A stretch of 64,000 nucleotides of DNA from Trichuris trichiura (Eukaryota > Nematoda > Enoplea > Trichinellida > Trichuridae): NCBI GenBank assembly GCA_037903355.1, contig JBAJFE010000047.1, positions 682,001 to 746,000 of the forward strand, in the 5' to 3' direction. The notes under the pieces were generated by a model. That model had not been told where the DNA came from and ran no database searches. It saw only the letters and a program-made list of their open reading frames with translations. Made by a program: the position numbers and the translations under genes. Positions 11,179 through 23,928 of the stretch are shown here, piece after piece. Each line of letters begins with the position of its first letter. Position 1 is the stretch's first letter.

Positions 11179-12237
11179 TCAATATTCTTCATCTTTAACG
11201 CCGAAAACATCGTTGTCAGGCGCTGCAAATCCTTCCTACAATGTAGTACAATATACTAAGCTGAACAACAATTAAAATAAGGAGCGGACGTTTAGACGTG
11301 CAGTTTAAGAATTACTGCAAATTTATTACGTTAGCAGGGTTGAAATGACCGAAAGATGGAAGAAAAGGTAGAGATGCAAAAGTAAACTAAATACATTACA
11401 ACTTGTGTTGCTACAAAGTGGAATAATATGGCGGGAATTGAAAAGACAAAATTCGGAAGGTTTTAAAATTTTACGTATGCGCGCGCTTACCTCGGTTGCA
11501 TACAGTATCTCAAGAACTTTCTCGCTTTTAAACGGTTCCTGGGACTCGCTGCAATTTTGAACGTATATTTCTATGTCGCGCAACTTTCCGTAATAAAAGT
11601 CGCGCTCCTTTTCTATGCTGCACTGCGCAACTTCTAATTCCTTCATCTAAAATAAGAAATGTATTTTGTGTGTATACATTCAACCGTATAACGCAAAGTG
11701 CAAACCTGCTCTGTAAGATCGGCTACTTTTTTACGCAATGCCTGAACGGTATGATCATTCTCGGTGCCGCGGCTAGAGGACATTGTTCGTCCTTGCGGCG
11801 AGACGCATGACTCATACCGTGCTGGCGGGGCACTTCTGGGCCCTGTAAAAATGTTATGTTTTACAGCGAACGCTTAGTGGAGTTTCAATACTGTGCGCCA
11901 TGCTTACCCGAGGAAGCAACGGCAACAGGCACGCTGGCATTTGTCGGTTTACGATAAGTTGGTTGCCTGTTGGCCGAACCCACTCTGGGAGCAATTGGTT
12001 GATCGAGCGGAATCGGCTAAATAACATTACAACTAGTTATTCACAAGTACAAAGTATACTTTGACAGCGCAACTTCACCGGAAACCTGTATAAAGGCGAC
12101 CTGATTAATAAGAGACGCTACAAACAAGCAAGCGTAAACTATAGTGCCTTTCTATGAGAGTCAACTACTGAAAAACAAAAAGAATTAAGGTTATCGTAAG
12201 GCGACAGCTGGATAGCGGTTTTTCGCACTATAACATT

Positions 12238-12275
<38 letters not shown>

Positions 12276-14218
12276 ATCGAATGGATGAGCAATTATTAAG
12301 GAATTATATATATTTATACATAGGTTGTAAGGTCTTCTACGGCTATTTCCCGTTTTTTTGTGCTGCTATCTGTAATTAAACTGAAACAACTGCTCTACCA
12401 ACAGATGGATGATATATATATATATATATATAGGAATGTTATAGTGCGAAAATGGCGTATATATGCGCATATATATATATACATATATGGCACATTATTA
12501 TTCTGTATTATATTTACATTCATATTCATTTATATTTATTGTTACTATTTTTTATTATATTTATTATATTAATATTCATAATTTTCAACGGGATATATAA
12601 TATATATACCCCGTTGAAAATTATGAATATAAATATAATAAATTTAATATTTTGAAATTTAATATTGTAATAAAGTGGCATATATATATATATGCCATAT
12701 TTATATACTTTATTATTTTTTATATACTTTATTTTTTAAAAATATCTGTAGGCAGACTCAATGTTAATGTGACGTCACTATGTGCTATTGCACTGTTTTA
12801 AAGAATGTTAGAATGCAAAAAAACGTTATCCAATATATATTGGATATACTATAGTATCTTTTTTATTAGTGAATGGTTTTCTTATTGAATTATTATTTAA
12901 AAAATCGATCCTTTACCAGTGTCGGTTGCGACACTTTGTTGTTGTTTTTTATTGGCTCATCCTTAGTTCACTGTTTGGTTCAGTTGGGCCCAATTCTATT
13001 TCGTATACATACATACATATATATATATATATCTTAGCACAGCCAAAGGAGCTCATTCTTACGCCAAGAAAAGGTTGCTACTTTATTGTTGGCCAAAGCT
13101 AAGCAGCTTTCCGTGACGTCAGTTCCTAAGGGCGCTTAATAAAATAGAATTGGGCCCACTTGAACCAAACAGTGAACTAATTAAGAATGCGCCATTAAAA
13201 AAAATAAAGCATCGCAACCGACACTGGTAAAGGATCGATTTTTCAAATTGCAAGAGCCCAACGAAAAAGTGAAGTAATAAATTTCGACCCAAAATTGATA
13301 GGTGCAATTATGGTATGCCGCAGCACAAAATGCTGAATGAGATTCAAGTTTGAAATCAATAAGAAGACCATTCACTAAAAAAAAAGATACTCACGAATTT
13401 TCACTCCTATTAAGGCAAGCCAAGTTAAAGAAGGGAAGACGCTTACGTATGATAATAGATTATTATGTTCTTAAGTTAGCATAAGGCAACATACGCATGC
13501 TACTATTGACTGCTTGCTTGGAAATTTGTCAACATAGAGGCGTTTGTTTGTTTAACTTTCGGGATTGAGTTTAAAACATTCTTATGCTAATTAGGTTCAT
13601 TTTTTTGGCAGCTCAGAAAAGCGCAATGACTTGGTATGATTTTTCTAAAAAAATGCTAAACAGTCATTTTAAGTTGAAGGCAAAATAGTTGAGAGCAGTT
13701 GGCATTGAAATACCTCGTCCCCGCGCGCTTCCAGAGCATTGTACGGCTTTCCGTCGTAGTTGGCGTCGAAGAACTTTTTGAACCATTGCAGAAATTCGAA
13801 ATTATCCTGAAACTTGCCTTTAATCAACTTGTCAACCGGAACGATCTGCAAACGGGATAGATCCTTATTGCCAAAGAATCAATGAGCAAAAACAACCGCT
13901 ACCTTGTCAACATTCATACGCTTGAAACCCTCTTGGAGCACCTTGAAATTTTGTATGTACTCGTGATCCAACTTCGTATTCCATTTGACCTTTTTAAGCG
14001 GAACGCTTCCTTAAAGCACTCAATGCAGCTTGGCGGTAAAATTACAATGGCAACCCACCGGGAAAGAGCATATCCATAAAATTGCAATAGGCTGCCCCAT
14101 TGCAGAGTTCCTCAATTTTTGAATAGTTCGAATTCAAGCAATGATTGACCCAAGCCAACATGTCGTGACGCGACAGGTTCTCCGTTGTTCCGGAGGTGGA
14201 ATACACGTTGACAGCCAT
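11179..14218 (-). CDS. EB1/MAPRE microtubule plus-end binding protein
   Basis: Seven exons: 14218-14059, 14009-13903, 13845-13714, 12016-11908, 11842-11706, 11646-11491, 11235-11179. They join in frame to 285 residues, close to the usual 260-330. Residues 1-130 are the calponin-homology domain that binds growing microtubule ends. It begins [20 protein letters not shown] and includes [17 protein letters not shown] and [20 protein letters not shown] Ser/Pro/Arg linker follows. A coiled-coil EB-homology dimerisation domain comes next (about 215-265, [18 protein letters not shown]). The chain ends EEY, the acidic-aromatic tail recognised by CAP-Gly proteins, which strongly supports the last exon. 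The third intron is 1.7 kb and full of repeats, while others are about 50-260 bp. An acceptor (TTTTAG) sits 6 bases before the ATG, compatible with SL trans-splicing. The gene looks intact. Confidence 0.95.
12221..12455. repeat. AT-microsatellite foldback with a transposed PLE-hairpin fragment
   Basis: Inverted arms (TTCGCACTATAACATTCCTA near 12225-12244 and its complement near 12430-12450) enclose TA dinucleotide arrays. Inside, 12272-12305 is a copy of the hairpin tip seen at 9960-9995 (CCATCGAATGGATGAGCAAT). It sits directly between (AT)n blocks. The structure is in intron 3 of the EB1 gene. Confidence 0.75.
12572..12628. repeat. Palindrome with CAACGGG arms
   Basis: Arms of about 26 bases (ATATTCATAATTTTCAACGG and the inverse) meet at a TATATA centre with one mismatch. 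The TTTTCAACGGG motif resembles the TTATCAACGGG of PLE terminal repeats, so this may be another minimal foldback. It lies in EB1 intron 3. Confidence 0.7.
12854..13390. mobile_element. Non-autonomous DNA element (MITE-like) with long inverted ends
   Basis: The left part (12854-13005) and right part (13145-13390) are inverted copies. The outer ends read GTATCTTTTTT...AGTGAATGGT, and the inner shared blocks include GATCCTTTACCAGTGTCGGT and CACTGTTTGGTTCA. The right arm keeps about 100 bases missing from the left, so the left arm has an internal deletion. No transposase is present. A TA microsatellite and a TGACGTCA-like site sit in the centre. It is inside EB1 intron 3. The superfamily is unknown and target duplications are not clear. 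Confidence 0.65.
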
Positions 14219-17020
14219 ACTTAGCTAAAAGCTATCAATAGAAAAAACGTTAAGCTACATATAATGAACATCGATTGACGAAAAGGAAAGTACGAAAAAC
14301 TTATTTTACGCACGTTCGCTTAAATGTAAAGTAAGCAAACCACTCAAGCGAAGGGAAACGTCAAAAGAGCAGATATTCAAGTAGAAACGGAAAATCTCTA
14401 AACTTAAACAAAAAAGAAGCATTATTCCAAATTGCTGGAAAAAAGGTCAAACTATTTCGCTTTTTCATCAGTTCGTAGGCACTACAGGCCAAACGCAAAG
14501 TAATATTTTAAGAAAAGACATTATTTGCCAAAAACATTCGACCTATTTTTGTGAAAAACACTAAGAAAAAATTTTCGCCTTTTTATTTCAACAATCGATG
14601 AGCAGAAGTAGTCTCTACAAAAACAAAAAAACGTTAGCTCAACGAAGGAAAAGCGCTTCTACAGTAAGTATGGAAATCAAGTAGCATAATTTTCAATGAC
14701 CAGCCATGCCTGAAAGCTATGGCTTTAAGCGGCCGTCGAACTTGCTATAGACAAAAGAAAAAAATACAAACAAACAGGCAGCTTCGTATTCGGTAGAGTG
14801 CACGCTTTTGAAGACTTTTTGATCTCAAGGGACAAAAGATGACAAAGCAAAAGGAAACGGAACAAAAAACATTGCTCAACACAACAAATCGTAAAAATAA
14901 CTGGTTGAAACTAAACTTACAAAACTTCGAGCGGTAAATGTCGCTGAACAACGTAGAATGCTACAAGAAGTTTAGCTATAAACAAAATGACGGCTGCTCC
15001 TTTGTAAAACATAGATCAAAGTCTTTCAAGAACCCCGAAGCTAAGTAGCAACCGCTAATAGGTTTTTTTTCTGAAAGCGAGCGCAGCTTTAAACAACGTG
15101 ACGCGCATTGAATGACGAAGGAAAAGAGTAACTGCCAGAAAAGTTGACTACTATGCTTTCCAGTAATACTAGAATATCTCAACGAATCTTAGCAGGCTTG
15201 GAAGGAATGCAAGAATTTCAACTGCACGCCATACATTCACTTAAATTATGCTAAGAAACAAAAATTAGCTATAGCGATGATTGACATGACGTAGAACGTC
15301 CACCTGCGAGAAAGGTGGATCGACCGTAACGTTATAGTAACTCTTAAACTGAATAATTGTCCTCTTTCAATGCCACTCGTTATTCACCAAATGATTAAGA
15401 CGAACTGAATATACAATGTCGAGTTGTCGGTAAAATGCTTACCAGCAATGGCGCTAAACCGTTCGCTACTTGACGGATACAACTGAACTACTTTGCACGA
15501 AGGATTACTGACGGAATCACACGTATCGTCCTGATGATTAATACTAATGATGCGCATGTTCTAATCTTTTAATGCGATAAGTGCTTCCGATATAGCCTGA
15601 ATAAATAAGCTAGAAAGAAGGAAAGCAACTTTGAAAAAAAACTATCCCGCCAGCCGCTTGCTTAAATCAACGTCTATAAAACTACTTCAACCCAAAGCTC
15701 AACTAGCTCTATTATTGCCCATATATGTTTTTTTCCCACGCGCAACTTTAGCAATAGCAAAGCCAAAAATGAACCGTTGCGGCTGAAGCGGCTTAAATCG
15801 TTAATGTCCGCGCAAGCGCCCATTTCTTTTATTGTACCTAACAATCATAAATCATTGTACTATCAGTGTAAAAACGCTGCATTCCGGGCTCCATTGTTCG
15901 TTTGCGTCGCTAAAATTAAGCTTTGCTATTCGGCGGCGTCATCGCTGCGGTTTTTCTAGCTTTTAAGGTTGTGCACTTGATGGGAAAATCGATTTTCGGC
16001 GAGTCGAATGCAGCAGCCCTATTTTTCGAAATTAAATGGCAAGCGGTAATGTTTTTCCAGTTTTTTCTTCGCTTCCGAGCACGACTATTGCAGGGTAGTA
16101 ATTAAGTGCATTTTCGTGAATGCAGAGAAGCCATGAAGCGACGTATTTCCTTTAGAGCAAAAGGGCAACGACTGAGATGGTTGTTTCACCTATTTCCTTT
16201 GTAAAAGCTTTTTGGGTGGAGAAAAAAAATAAAGTCACTTTTTGCACAGGTAGGAACACCATACCGTTCTCGTTTTTGTCTTTCAGTTTATTAGCACGTC
16301 GCGTTTGTTCGGTATGCTTAAATAATCAGCATGTGCCATTACTATTTTTTTAAAGACTGTCTTTATATGTGCAATGAGTGCACTAGCTTATTCTACGCCT
16401 TTCAGGAAGATTTTGAAATCTTTGGAGCCCTTGTAAAAGCTAAATAACGGTATCCACTTTGGCGGTTCATATTAGCGGAAACTATAGGCATTGTTTATTT
16501 CTCAGGTAAATGATAGATTTTAAAAGGGCACGAATTGACTTTGTCATACATAAATCAATGTCAAAAGATTTTACCTCCGTAGAAGGCGCTTATTTCGAAC
16601 TTGTTTTGCTGGAGGGCCGCTCAAACTTTAAGCAGCATAATTTAATTTAGCTTAAGTTTTTCCTGCTGTCATTCTTATTTTTTTTCATAACGTAGATGGG
16701 TAGGCTCTATATCTTGAAGATCTTTATTCTCTCGTATGTCCTTTCATCCTGCGCATCTAATTTTCATACTGTACGATTTAATGCATGAACAGTTCTCTGC
16801 ACCACCATAGCCAAACTGTTACGGGTTCAAACTGTAAATCATTTTAAGGCTATCGTTGGCCATAAAAACGTTGAGAATGGGACCAGCCGAATCCCGAAAG
16901 CGTCAAATTTTCCTTGAAAGAATGAACAGGTCAAATGTGCCTGCAATTCCTATTCCGTGCGTAAGGAGACTAAAATAATCATGCATAATAAAATCATATA
17001 AAACTAACTAAGGATCTTGT
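14219..17020. other. Intergenic, no gene recognised
   Basis: There are only short open frames of about 60 codons, without splice context or family resemblance. No RNA gene was identified with confidence. The region presumably includes the EB1 upstream region on its left edge. Confidence 0.5.
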
Positions 17021-17238
17021 CTTTCGGACACCCCACCGTCTCAGAAATACAGGTTGCTTTCTGGTAAGCATGCCCTTAACTTGTTGTGCCTTTACTGAAG
17101 AGCATGCGAACCACTCTTTTTTACTCTTATACAAATCTAAGTCAATACATAAGCCTTACGCTTAGGCTTAGGCTTAGGCTTAGGACAGGACAAGATGGCC
17201 GACAAACCTACAGTATGACAACAGGATGCCTAGGAGAC
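17021..17238 (-). mobile_element. TTAGGC-bearing MITE-like repeat, copy A
   Basis: This copy is about 218 bases long. It aligns in reverse orientation with copies at 58929-59132, 60510-60717 and 63639-63840. Shared blocks include GCCTTTACTG..GAGCATGC and GGCCG.CA....TACAGTATGACA. The centre holds four perfect GCTTAG units (17160-17183), the nematode telomeric hexamer, where the other copies have degenerate versions. No coding capacity is present. Confidence 0.65.
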
Positions 17239-17307
17239 AAAATCCCCAACACACCAGCACCAACCTAAATAAAGTTCCTAAAAGCTGTAATAAATAAAAA
17301 ACAAAAA

Positions 17308-17430
17308 ATTTTCATGATGAAGAAATTTATTACGGATATGTCCCGTTTGTTTTCTATATAAAGAGGCTCCGTCCGTATATAAAAAACAAACGGGACATAT
17401 CCGTAATAAATTTCTTCATCATGAAAACGT
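17308..17430. repeat. PLE-terminal-repeat foldback
   Basis: The arms (17308-17358 and about 17374-17425) are near-perfect inverted copies around a loop of about 15 bases. The right arm continues into TTGTCCCGTACCAAGAA (17435-17451). This matches the last bases of PLE-3 (CGGTCCCGTACCAAGAAG at 31402), which identifies the structure as PLE-derived. Confidence 0.8.
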
Positions 17431-17459
17431 ATTGTCCCGTACCAAGAAACCACGTTTTC

Positions 17460-18920
17460 AAAACAAAAAATTAAAAATTTATCTGTATCCCTACGTTTCA
17501 TTTTGTTTTAACTTAATTTATTTTATTTATTTATTATTGCTTCGTTATTTCTTTATTTTTTTTGTTTTTATTTATTTTTACTACTTTTCTCGGTATTATT
17601 ACTATTATATTATATTATAGATTTTTATTTTATCTTAATATATTCGTCCAAGATTTTTCTGTTTTGCTTTCTTTTCCTTACGCATATTTTGGCGGCTACC
17701 TTCAGTAGGTTGATTTTTTTTAGTGTTAACTCTTGTCATCCCGCCGTTAAATTACGGTCAGTTCCTAGCGGACTTCCGCGCGGTATTTCGATTTTGCGAC
17801 GACAACGGAGAAAGGGTAGCCCGAAACCTCCGTATGGTAAAGCCTTCTTACAATGCATGGATGGACAGGTTGTATTGATTTCATTCAGATTCGGCGGTTT
17901 CCCGCTCCCAGTACGTTACTTGATTATCTTTAGTCAGTTTTCCGTAAGACTTAAACGGTTTCATTAGGCGTTTGCAGTTCCGTTTGACTGACCGTTTTTC
18001 GGCTTGGTATCACAATTTTGGCTTTCAAATGGCGGGAAAATGTTTTCTCCCATTTTTTAGCTACGAACATTCATTGTTTCGAAAATTTAGCGCAACATTC
18101 TGATTCGGACTCGAATAAAGCAACGAAAAATTATTATGCACTCTCGAGAGCCATTTTGCTGTTACTTTGCTTTTTCTTTCGCAAAACCACTTCATCTAAT
18201 CGTTTTCTGTCATATTGCGGACGGCATAAGCGAGGCTGTACTATATGCTTGTGTAATTAAACTTTAAAAAGACTTAGAGGGCTCATAATTGCTTCAGGGT
18301 GTTCTGCTCTCTATGTCATCGATTCTCTACGTTTCTATAATGAAAATGAACATATGTTTAAAAGAAATATGCCAGAAAACGATGGGAGCCAGAAGTCGGG
18401 ATTCCGAATGGTTGAAATCCCGAATACGCGTGTTATCGAATAGGTAGAGATAACAGGAAGGTCAGAATCTTGCCGCGGGTTTTATTCCCAAAAACTCTTG
18501 TTCGTAAGGACGAAAGAAAGTCGAATTTCATGTATGGCTCTGAAATCGTGGTGGCAAAACGTCTACGTGAAGCGGTATTAGTATGGCTGCTTTGTAGCTC
18601 GTTAAATCGGGACTATCTTTGTATTGCGGTCCTGCTCTGTTTGCACGTCCTCAGAAGAGCTTCGAAGCGCCTTGTTTGTCAAGACTGACGTCATAAAGAT
18701 GTTTTTATTTTGAATATCTTTTTACTATTCCAAACGGGGCAGCATCCATTAGCCTACCGACGTTTTACTAGCTAAACAGCGTACTATGGATGCGCGAATT
18801 GCGCGCGCAGCTTTTTGGTAATCCGTATGGCAAATTTCCCGCATTAATCTTTGCGCATGACGTAGTGCAAATGCTTTCGCTTCCGCTGGCTTGACGCCAT
18901 TTGAACGAATTGGAACATTT
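17460..18920. other. AT-rich intergenic stretch, no gene recognised
   Basis: T-rich sequence (17500-17640) is followed by unremarkable sequence up to the 3' end of the fucosyltransferase gene. Open frames of 60-92 codons show no recognisable domain and no consistent splice context. Confidence 0.45.
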
Positions 18921-18923
18921 TGC

Positions 18924-20429
18924 TTAAGAGGAGGAAGAAGTAGGGTTGTCATGCTCTTTTGAAGGCCAATATTGATCAGTTTTGCATATTCCTGGTGGGC
19001 TCCACCATTTTTCAATGTTTTCGTAGACTTTTTCGCGCGGTTCATTTAACAGCGCGCAAAGACGGCACCAAAACTTCGTGTCCAATAACGCGTAGCTATT
19101 TTTCCAGTCAAAAAACGACCTGTACGCCGTGTCATTTTTCGCCAGCGCCTTTAAGTAATTGGCCAAATTCTTTGGCGACGTAAAATCTTCCACGTGAATG
19201 AACGAATTGGGCGGCAATACCTGCTCGTATTGCCATTTTGGAGGTCCCAACACGACGGGAACGACGTCGTATCTAAAAATGAAATTTTTTTCTTAACTTT
19301 TCATCCCCTTTTCGCGCTTGTTTAAAAATAGCTGTTTTTAGAACGAATGCGTTTGCAAGCGGTCTCATAGCAAGCTTACCGGAGGGCGTTTTCGAAAAGC
19401 TTTTCGGTGATGTAGTCTCGGCAGCGACTATTCTCAAAGGCGAAGTAAAACTTATACTTTCTTAGTGAATTCCAACAGTTCGGATCCCATTTGGGGCATT
19501 GTTGATGACCGCACTTTCCGTACTGATCAATTTGCATGTAGTTCCTCAATTCTTCAACGTAGTTTTCCCTGCCACTGGCAGTATGGCAGTTGGACACGAA
19601 CCAGACCGCCAACTTTGTCTTTACGTCAAAATCGACTATTGAACGGAACCTATTGTTTTTTCGAGCAACTTTTCCATAAGGAGTAACAATATCCGAATCC
19701 CTTCTGTACGTCGCTGTCCAGTTGACAGTAATGCCGTTGATACGACTGTGTGAATTAGGTGGAGCCTCAAGGCTACTAAAAATTAAAATTTGATCAGGTC
19801 TACGGTTCACCATTGTGGGCGCCACTGCTCGAAATAGAATAGCATCCGCTTTGTCGATGTCTTTATCATGGTGACTTGCACGGCAATTGTTTACTGGACA
19901 ATCGTTAAACAGAGTTTCATGGGTGCTTTCGTTTGGCATATCCCATCTCTGATAGCCTTCGAATAGGGAAATAAGTAAGACGCCATCCCTTAGTTTTGGT
20001 GGCCTAAATCGTAATTGCTCCTCTATACGATCAGAGTTGGGCGCATCTTCCGGCCATATGGGCTCCTTGACAAACCATTGGATTCTATGTAAGCTGGTAA
20101 AGTCTTTCGCTGTCATTATTAGCGTAACAATAACTAATGAGCCAACCAATCCAAGCAGTATTGCTAATCTTTCCATTCTTCTGGGCAGCAGCTTGCATAT
20201 TATGCTGCGTAAGCATCCCTTAAACGATTTCTTTTGAAAAAAAGACGTAATCCTTTTTTTTAAAACTTTGAAATTATTACTGATGTGCATCTCTTACCTT
20301 TGCTCCATTCCATGTTGGCAGTAGTCTTATTGACTGTTTAAGGGTCTTCATCCTCCGAACGAACTTTCTCTTCAAATAGCTTGCTGCTGTTTCTAAATTT
20401 CTAAGACGTTTAAATTCCTGTCCGTGCAT
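18924..20429 (-). CDS. Alpha-1,3-fucosyltransferase (GT10), Golgi type II membrane enzyme
   Basis: Proposed exons: 20429-20298, 20230-19380, 19272-18924, in frame to 443 residues. The enzyme transfers fucose from GDP-fucose to GlcNAc of glycans in the Golgi. Evidence: a basic cytosolic tail, a signal-anchor helix (MERLAILLGLVGSLVIVTLI), a stem region, and the GT10 donor-binding signature FYFAFENSRCRDYITEKLFE. This continues across a 107-bp intron into YDVVPVVLGPP, then IHVEDF and the C-terminal cysteine pairs. The N-terminus is uncertain. Without the first intron (67 bp, AAG|GTAAGA to CAAAAG) translation could begin at 20290. A third option is the Met at 20176, just before the anchor. The spliced start is preferred because both sides are in frame and the intron size is typical. 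The gene looks intact and is flanked by gene-poor DNA. Confidence 0.92.
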
Positions 20430-20549
20430 AAGTTGTTCGCGACGACGATTTTCGGGATGCTCAACTACACGACTGAATACCTTATTCGTCTTGTCATTAG
20501 TAAACGTCGCTTGTTTGCTTGAAGCGCCATGTAATTAGCGTAGTCGACG

Positions 20550-22220
20550 ATCGACAAGCTCGGAAGCGTCGGCGGGAACGCCATGTACCACCGGTTTGTA
20601 TGCTGCTTCTTAATGACCAGCCGCTGTTTTCTTTTGGGAGCCTCATTTATTTATAATTACGATTTCAGAAGGTTGACTTAGAAAGCAAATGCTAAATCAC
20701 CCTATCCTATTGAGCAGAAGTTGGCCTTTTTGTCCCGGCTGAAAGAATTTTGCTTCTGTCGCCTTTTTCTTCACTTATTTAAAATTCTGCTCCGCAACTT
20801 GCTTAAGTTTCTATCTCCGAAAACGTAGCTTCTCCTACAGCACAACTATCTATTGAAATAGCGTTATACTTATGTACGGGCGCGCTGCTAACGTCTAAAA
20901 AAGGTATAATCATTGGGACATGCTTAGTTCTACACGCCAGCTTTGAACGTAAGCACATCATAGTGAAATTAAACTTCAAAAATGTCATTGTTTTCCAAAA
21001 AAGGTTAAGCGGCCAAAACTGCGCGATAAGTGGTGCCAACAATAAAAGATGAGTTTTGCCAGAAAACTTATCTTTTACGTTGGCTCGTTGGCATTTACGT
21101 TGTTTTTTAGGCTACGAACTGGCATTGCCACCGCTCTATGCAAATAAATATTTGTCACTACATTAGTTAGCAAAAATGGCGGAGTTGAGTAAACAAACTG
21201 AACAGCGATAGGAAAAAACGTAATCTATACCACGTGCACGAAAGACTGGAAAGACGAAGATGCCACCGTTGAGGAAAAAATATAAAAAATAAGCGTCACC
21301 CGCGTCTACCTGAGCATCCCATTGCGCAATAGCTATTTGATGCTACCTGCATTTTTTTAGGATTGCAAGTTTAAAGAAATTAACTGATTAAAAGGTAGGA
21401 CAATCTAAAAAAATGACATTTTTCTTCTTACCAATTTCTGACGAGCTGTTGCGTTTTGTTGAGCCGCGCAATGTGCCGTTTATAAACAACGTAGAGCCAA
21501 TTTCGAACTGTCGCATTTTATCGTGCTTTGGCTGCTATCCGTCTGTTGTTCTTCAAAGGCAATGCTCAAAATCGTAGCCAGCCCATTGCGACAGTTGCGT
21601 AATTGTTTAACCTTAGGAAACGGCAGTTCTGTAAATAAAAATTATGAAACATTCGACGTCTCCTTCGAGCTGTTTCAATGGCATACAACGGCGGCTCGTT
21701 TTCCGTCTATTTCCGCGCGAACTTTCTACCGATAACGATAAGGTTGTTTTTAGGCTTAAAAGTCATCTCTTTTCCATTGCTTTTTGTTTGACTGCGCAAC
21801 ATAGATAGACAAGCTTAGAGTCGCAAATAGATTAGATATTTTTTTCGCGCGGTTTAACCGGGCTGATGGATAAAAATGTTTTTTGTTTGTATTTATTGTT
21901 ATTATTAAAGTTCTTTAAAGAAATGGATTTGAATGCTATCAGGGTGCCGCCGTCAGTCTCCGCAATGCTATGAGGACAAAGGTACAATCGTAAATCATTT
22001 ATTGACGAAAGTATTAATAGAAGAGGAAATTGAAATAAAATTTAAGAAATTCCAAAAGATAGAATAACAGCTAAGTTGGTTAAGGGACGAGTTGACAGAC
22101 AGACAGTTGATGTGTTGATAATTAAATAAACATTAGAAATGAAACCCTTTCCAACGAGCGTGCAGGAATGCATAATGTTATTAAGGGAGTATGACATTTC
22201 ACAGGTGACAATTCCGTAAT
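20550..22220. other. Intergenic, no gene recognised
   Basis: Only short open frames without domain similarity are present. The right end may contain eroded 5' parts of the PLE relic that becomes recognisable at about 22230. Confidence 0.4.
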
Positions 22221-22226
22221 AACAAT

Positions 22227-22830
22227 ATGCAAATCATACCAATCTTCCATGCTCTGATGATGTTATACAATAAGCTTAGAAAAAATGTCAGCCTGCCCAG
22301 CAGAACCAAGCTAATCCTTTTTCATATTACGGAGCTGACGGCACCTAAGACGGCTGCTATTTCTGGTTTGCCCACAGGTTTTACTAACAAGTTAATGGGG
22401 TCCCAATGGATAGTCTAATAATTAACCTGCCTTTGAAAAAGTTTTCATACAGAGCTTAGCGAAAAGCGTAGATATACAAATTGCACATCGACTTTTCAAG
22501 CAACGTGCTGACGATGCTGTCGGAATTATAAAAAGAAGAATTTTTCCCGAAGTTTATAAAGAGCCTACGAAAAACTGTTTCTACTATGGAAAAAGAAGGA
22601 AACAAAATACTTCCTTTTTTTAACGTTTTAATTATAAGTACAGCCGACGGGTTTAGCGGTAGAACTTAAGGAAAACCTGCTGAGACGAATCAGTTAGTCT
22701 TCACATCATTCAGGGCTTTTACTAAGTAGGAATTTATGCGACATGGTAGACAGAGCAATTGATTTATGCAATCCCGAATTGCTACGCTCAGAACTTGACG
22801 GCAACATTATGACCTTTTAGGTTTCCCAAG
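22227..22830 (+). pseudogene. Ancient Penelope-like element relic
   Basis: Translated pieces in shifting frames line up in order with PLE-3. LPSRTKLILFHI corresponds to LSSRTNLNPFHIVKL. NKLMGS lies where PLE-3 has VPMGS. LFKQRADDAVGIIKR corresponds to LYKRYVDDIFVIIKD, with the catalytic tyrosine lost. MVDRAIDLCNPELLRSELD corresponds to MINRAINLCELEFIQSEFN. Many stops and indels separate the pieces. The relic is much older than PLE-2/3 and cannot be active. The boundaries are approximate, and the GIY-YIG region was not found. Confidence 0.75.
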
Positions 22831-23892
22831 TTTACGCGGGCTTCGGTGCAACGACGAAGCATTAGTTCTCTTCAATAAAAATTGGAATGTATAATTTATG
22901 CATAAGAATGTGCCGGATGCACCCTGATGGACACGTGAAGCGCTTAACTACTTACGACAACTAAGAATAATCCACGAAATGGGCCCACTACCAGACAGCA
23001 GCAACCATCTATTACCATAGACCAAACTCCATTGGAAGCATTAGTTATTTCGTACCTTGGAGCGCGTGGATTCAGTAACCTTTATCCAACAATTTTATAT
23101 GGTGAAAATTATCTACATTTTAGGCAAATTAGGAGAGCGCCATACATCCTGTACAACTGTACATACATCCGTGATCAACGGATGGACTTTACTAAAGGTT
23201 AACAGACCTTGGCAACTGTTGTTTTTTACATAAGATAAGTTGGACTTGAAAGTTTCGGAAATAATACTACCGGATTAGCCGTAGCTCATCAATGTTGCAT
23301 TGAGGAAGGTTCAACAAGCCGAGCAACAAAAATAGAAAGTAAATAGTGTACTACCTCATTGAACAACTGGAACAGTGTTTGTAGACTTTCCAATGACTGA
23401 AACCGAAACGAGGAAGAGGAAATTAAATTTATTCATTCTTACAACGGAGGAAGAATTGATTCCCGAAGACAAGTTGACATTAAAACCGAAAGCTTTGCAA
23501 GCGTACTTTGTTTTTAATGTGAACGGCCGTAGCGCAGTCGAACTGTTTAAAGTAAAAACTTACAAACTCATTACGATGAATATACTAAGAGCAACAGTAT
23601 GAATAGAAAAGGAACAAAATATGAATAAGTGAAAATATGAAATTTTTACCTGGCAGCTTGTTGTCCACTAAGTCGAGCGATCACGCTTGTAGCAATTATT
23701 GCCAATTTTAGATTGTGTAAATTTAGCTTACTTGTTTACTCAGCTTTCGCGTGCTTTTGTTGCGTTACCTTATTATTGAATGTACGATGTTTTCAAAAAT
23801 TGCTTTGTAGTTTTGCGCGGGCAGAAATGTTGTATTGTTTTGTTGAAAGCTAACAAATATTTTGCTTTACTTTCAAGACACAGACACGTCCC

Positions 23893-23928
<36 letters not shown>

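Noticed and set aside
15270..15560. C/D-box-like strings (TGATGA ... CTGA) suggesting a snoRNA
   Set aside because: The boxes lack terminal pairing and proper spacing, and such short strings are frequent.
16820..16840. tRNA B-box-like GGTTCAAACT
   Set aside because: No matching A box or cloverleaf was found around it.
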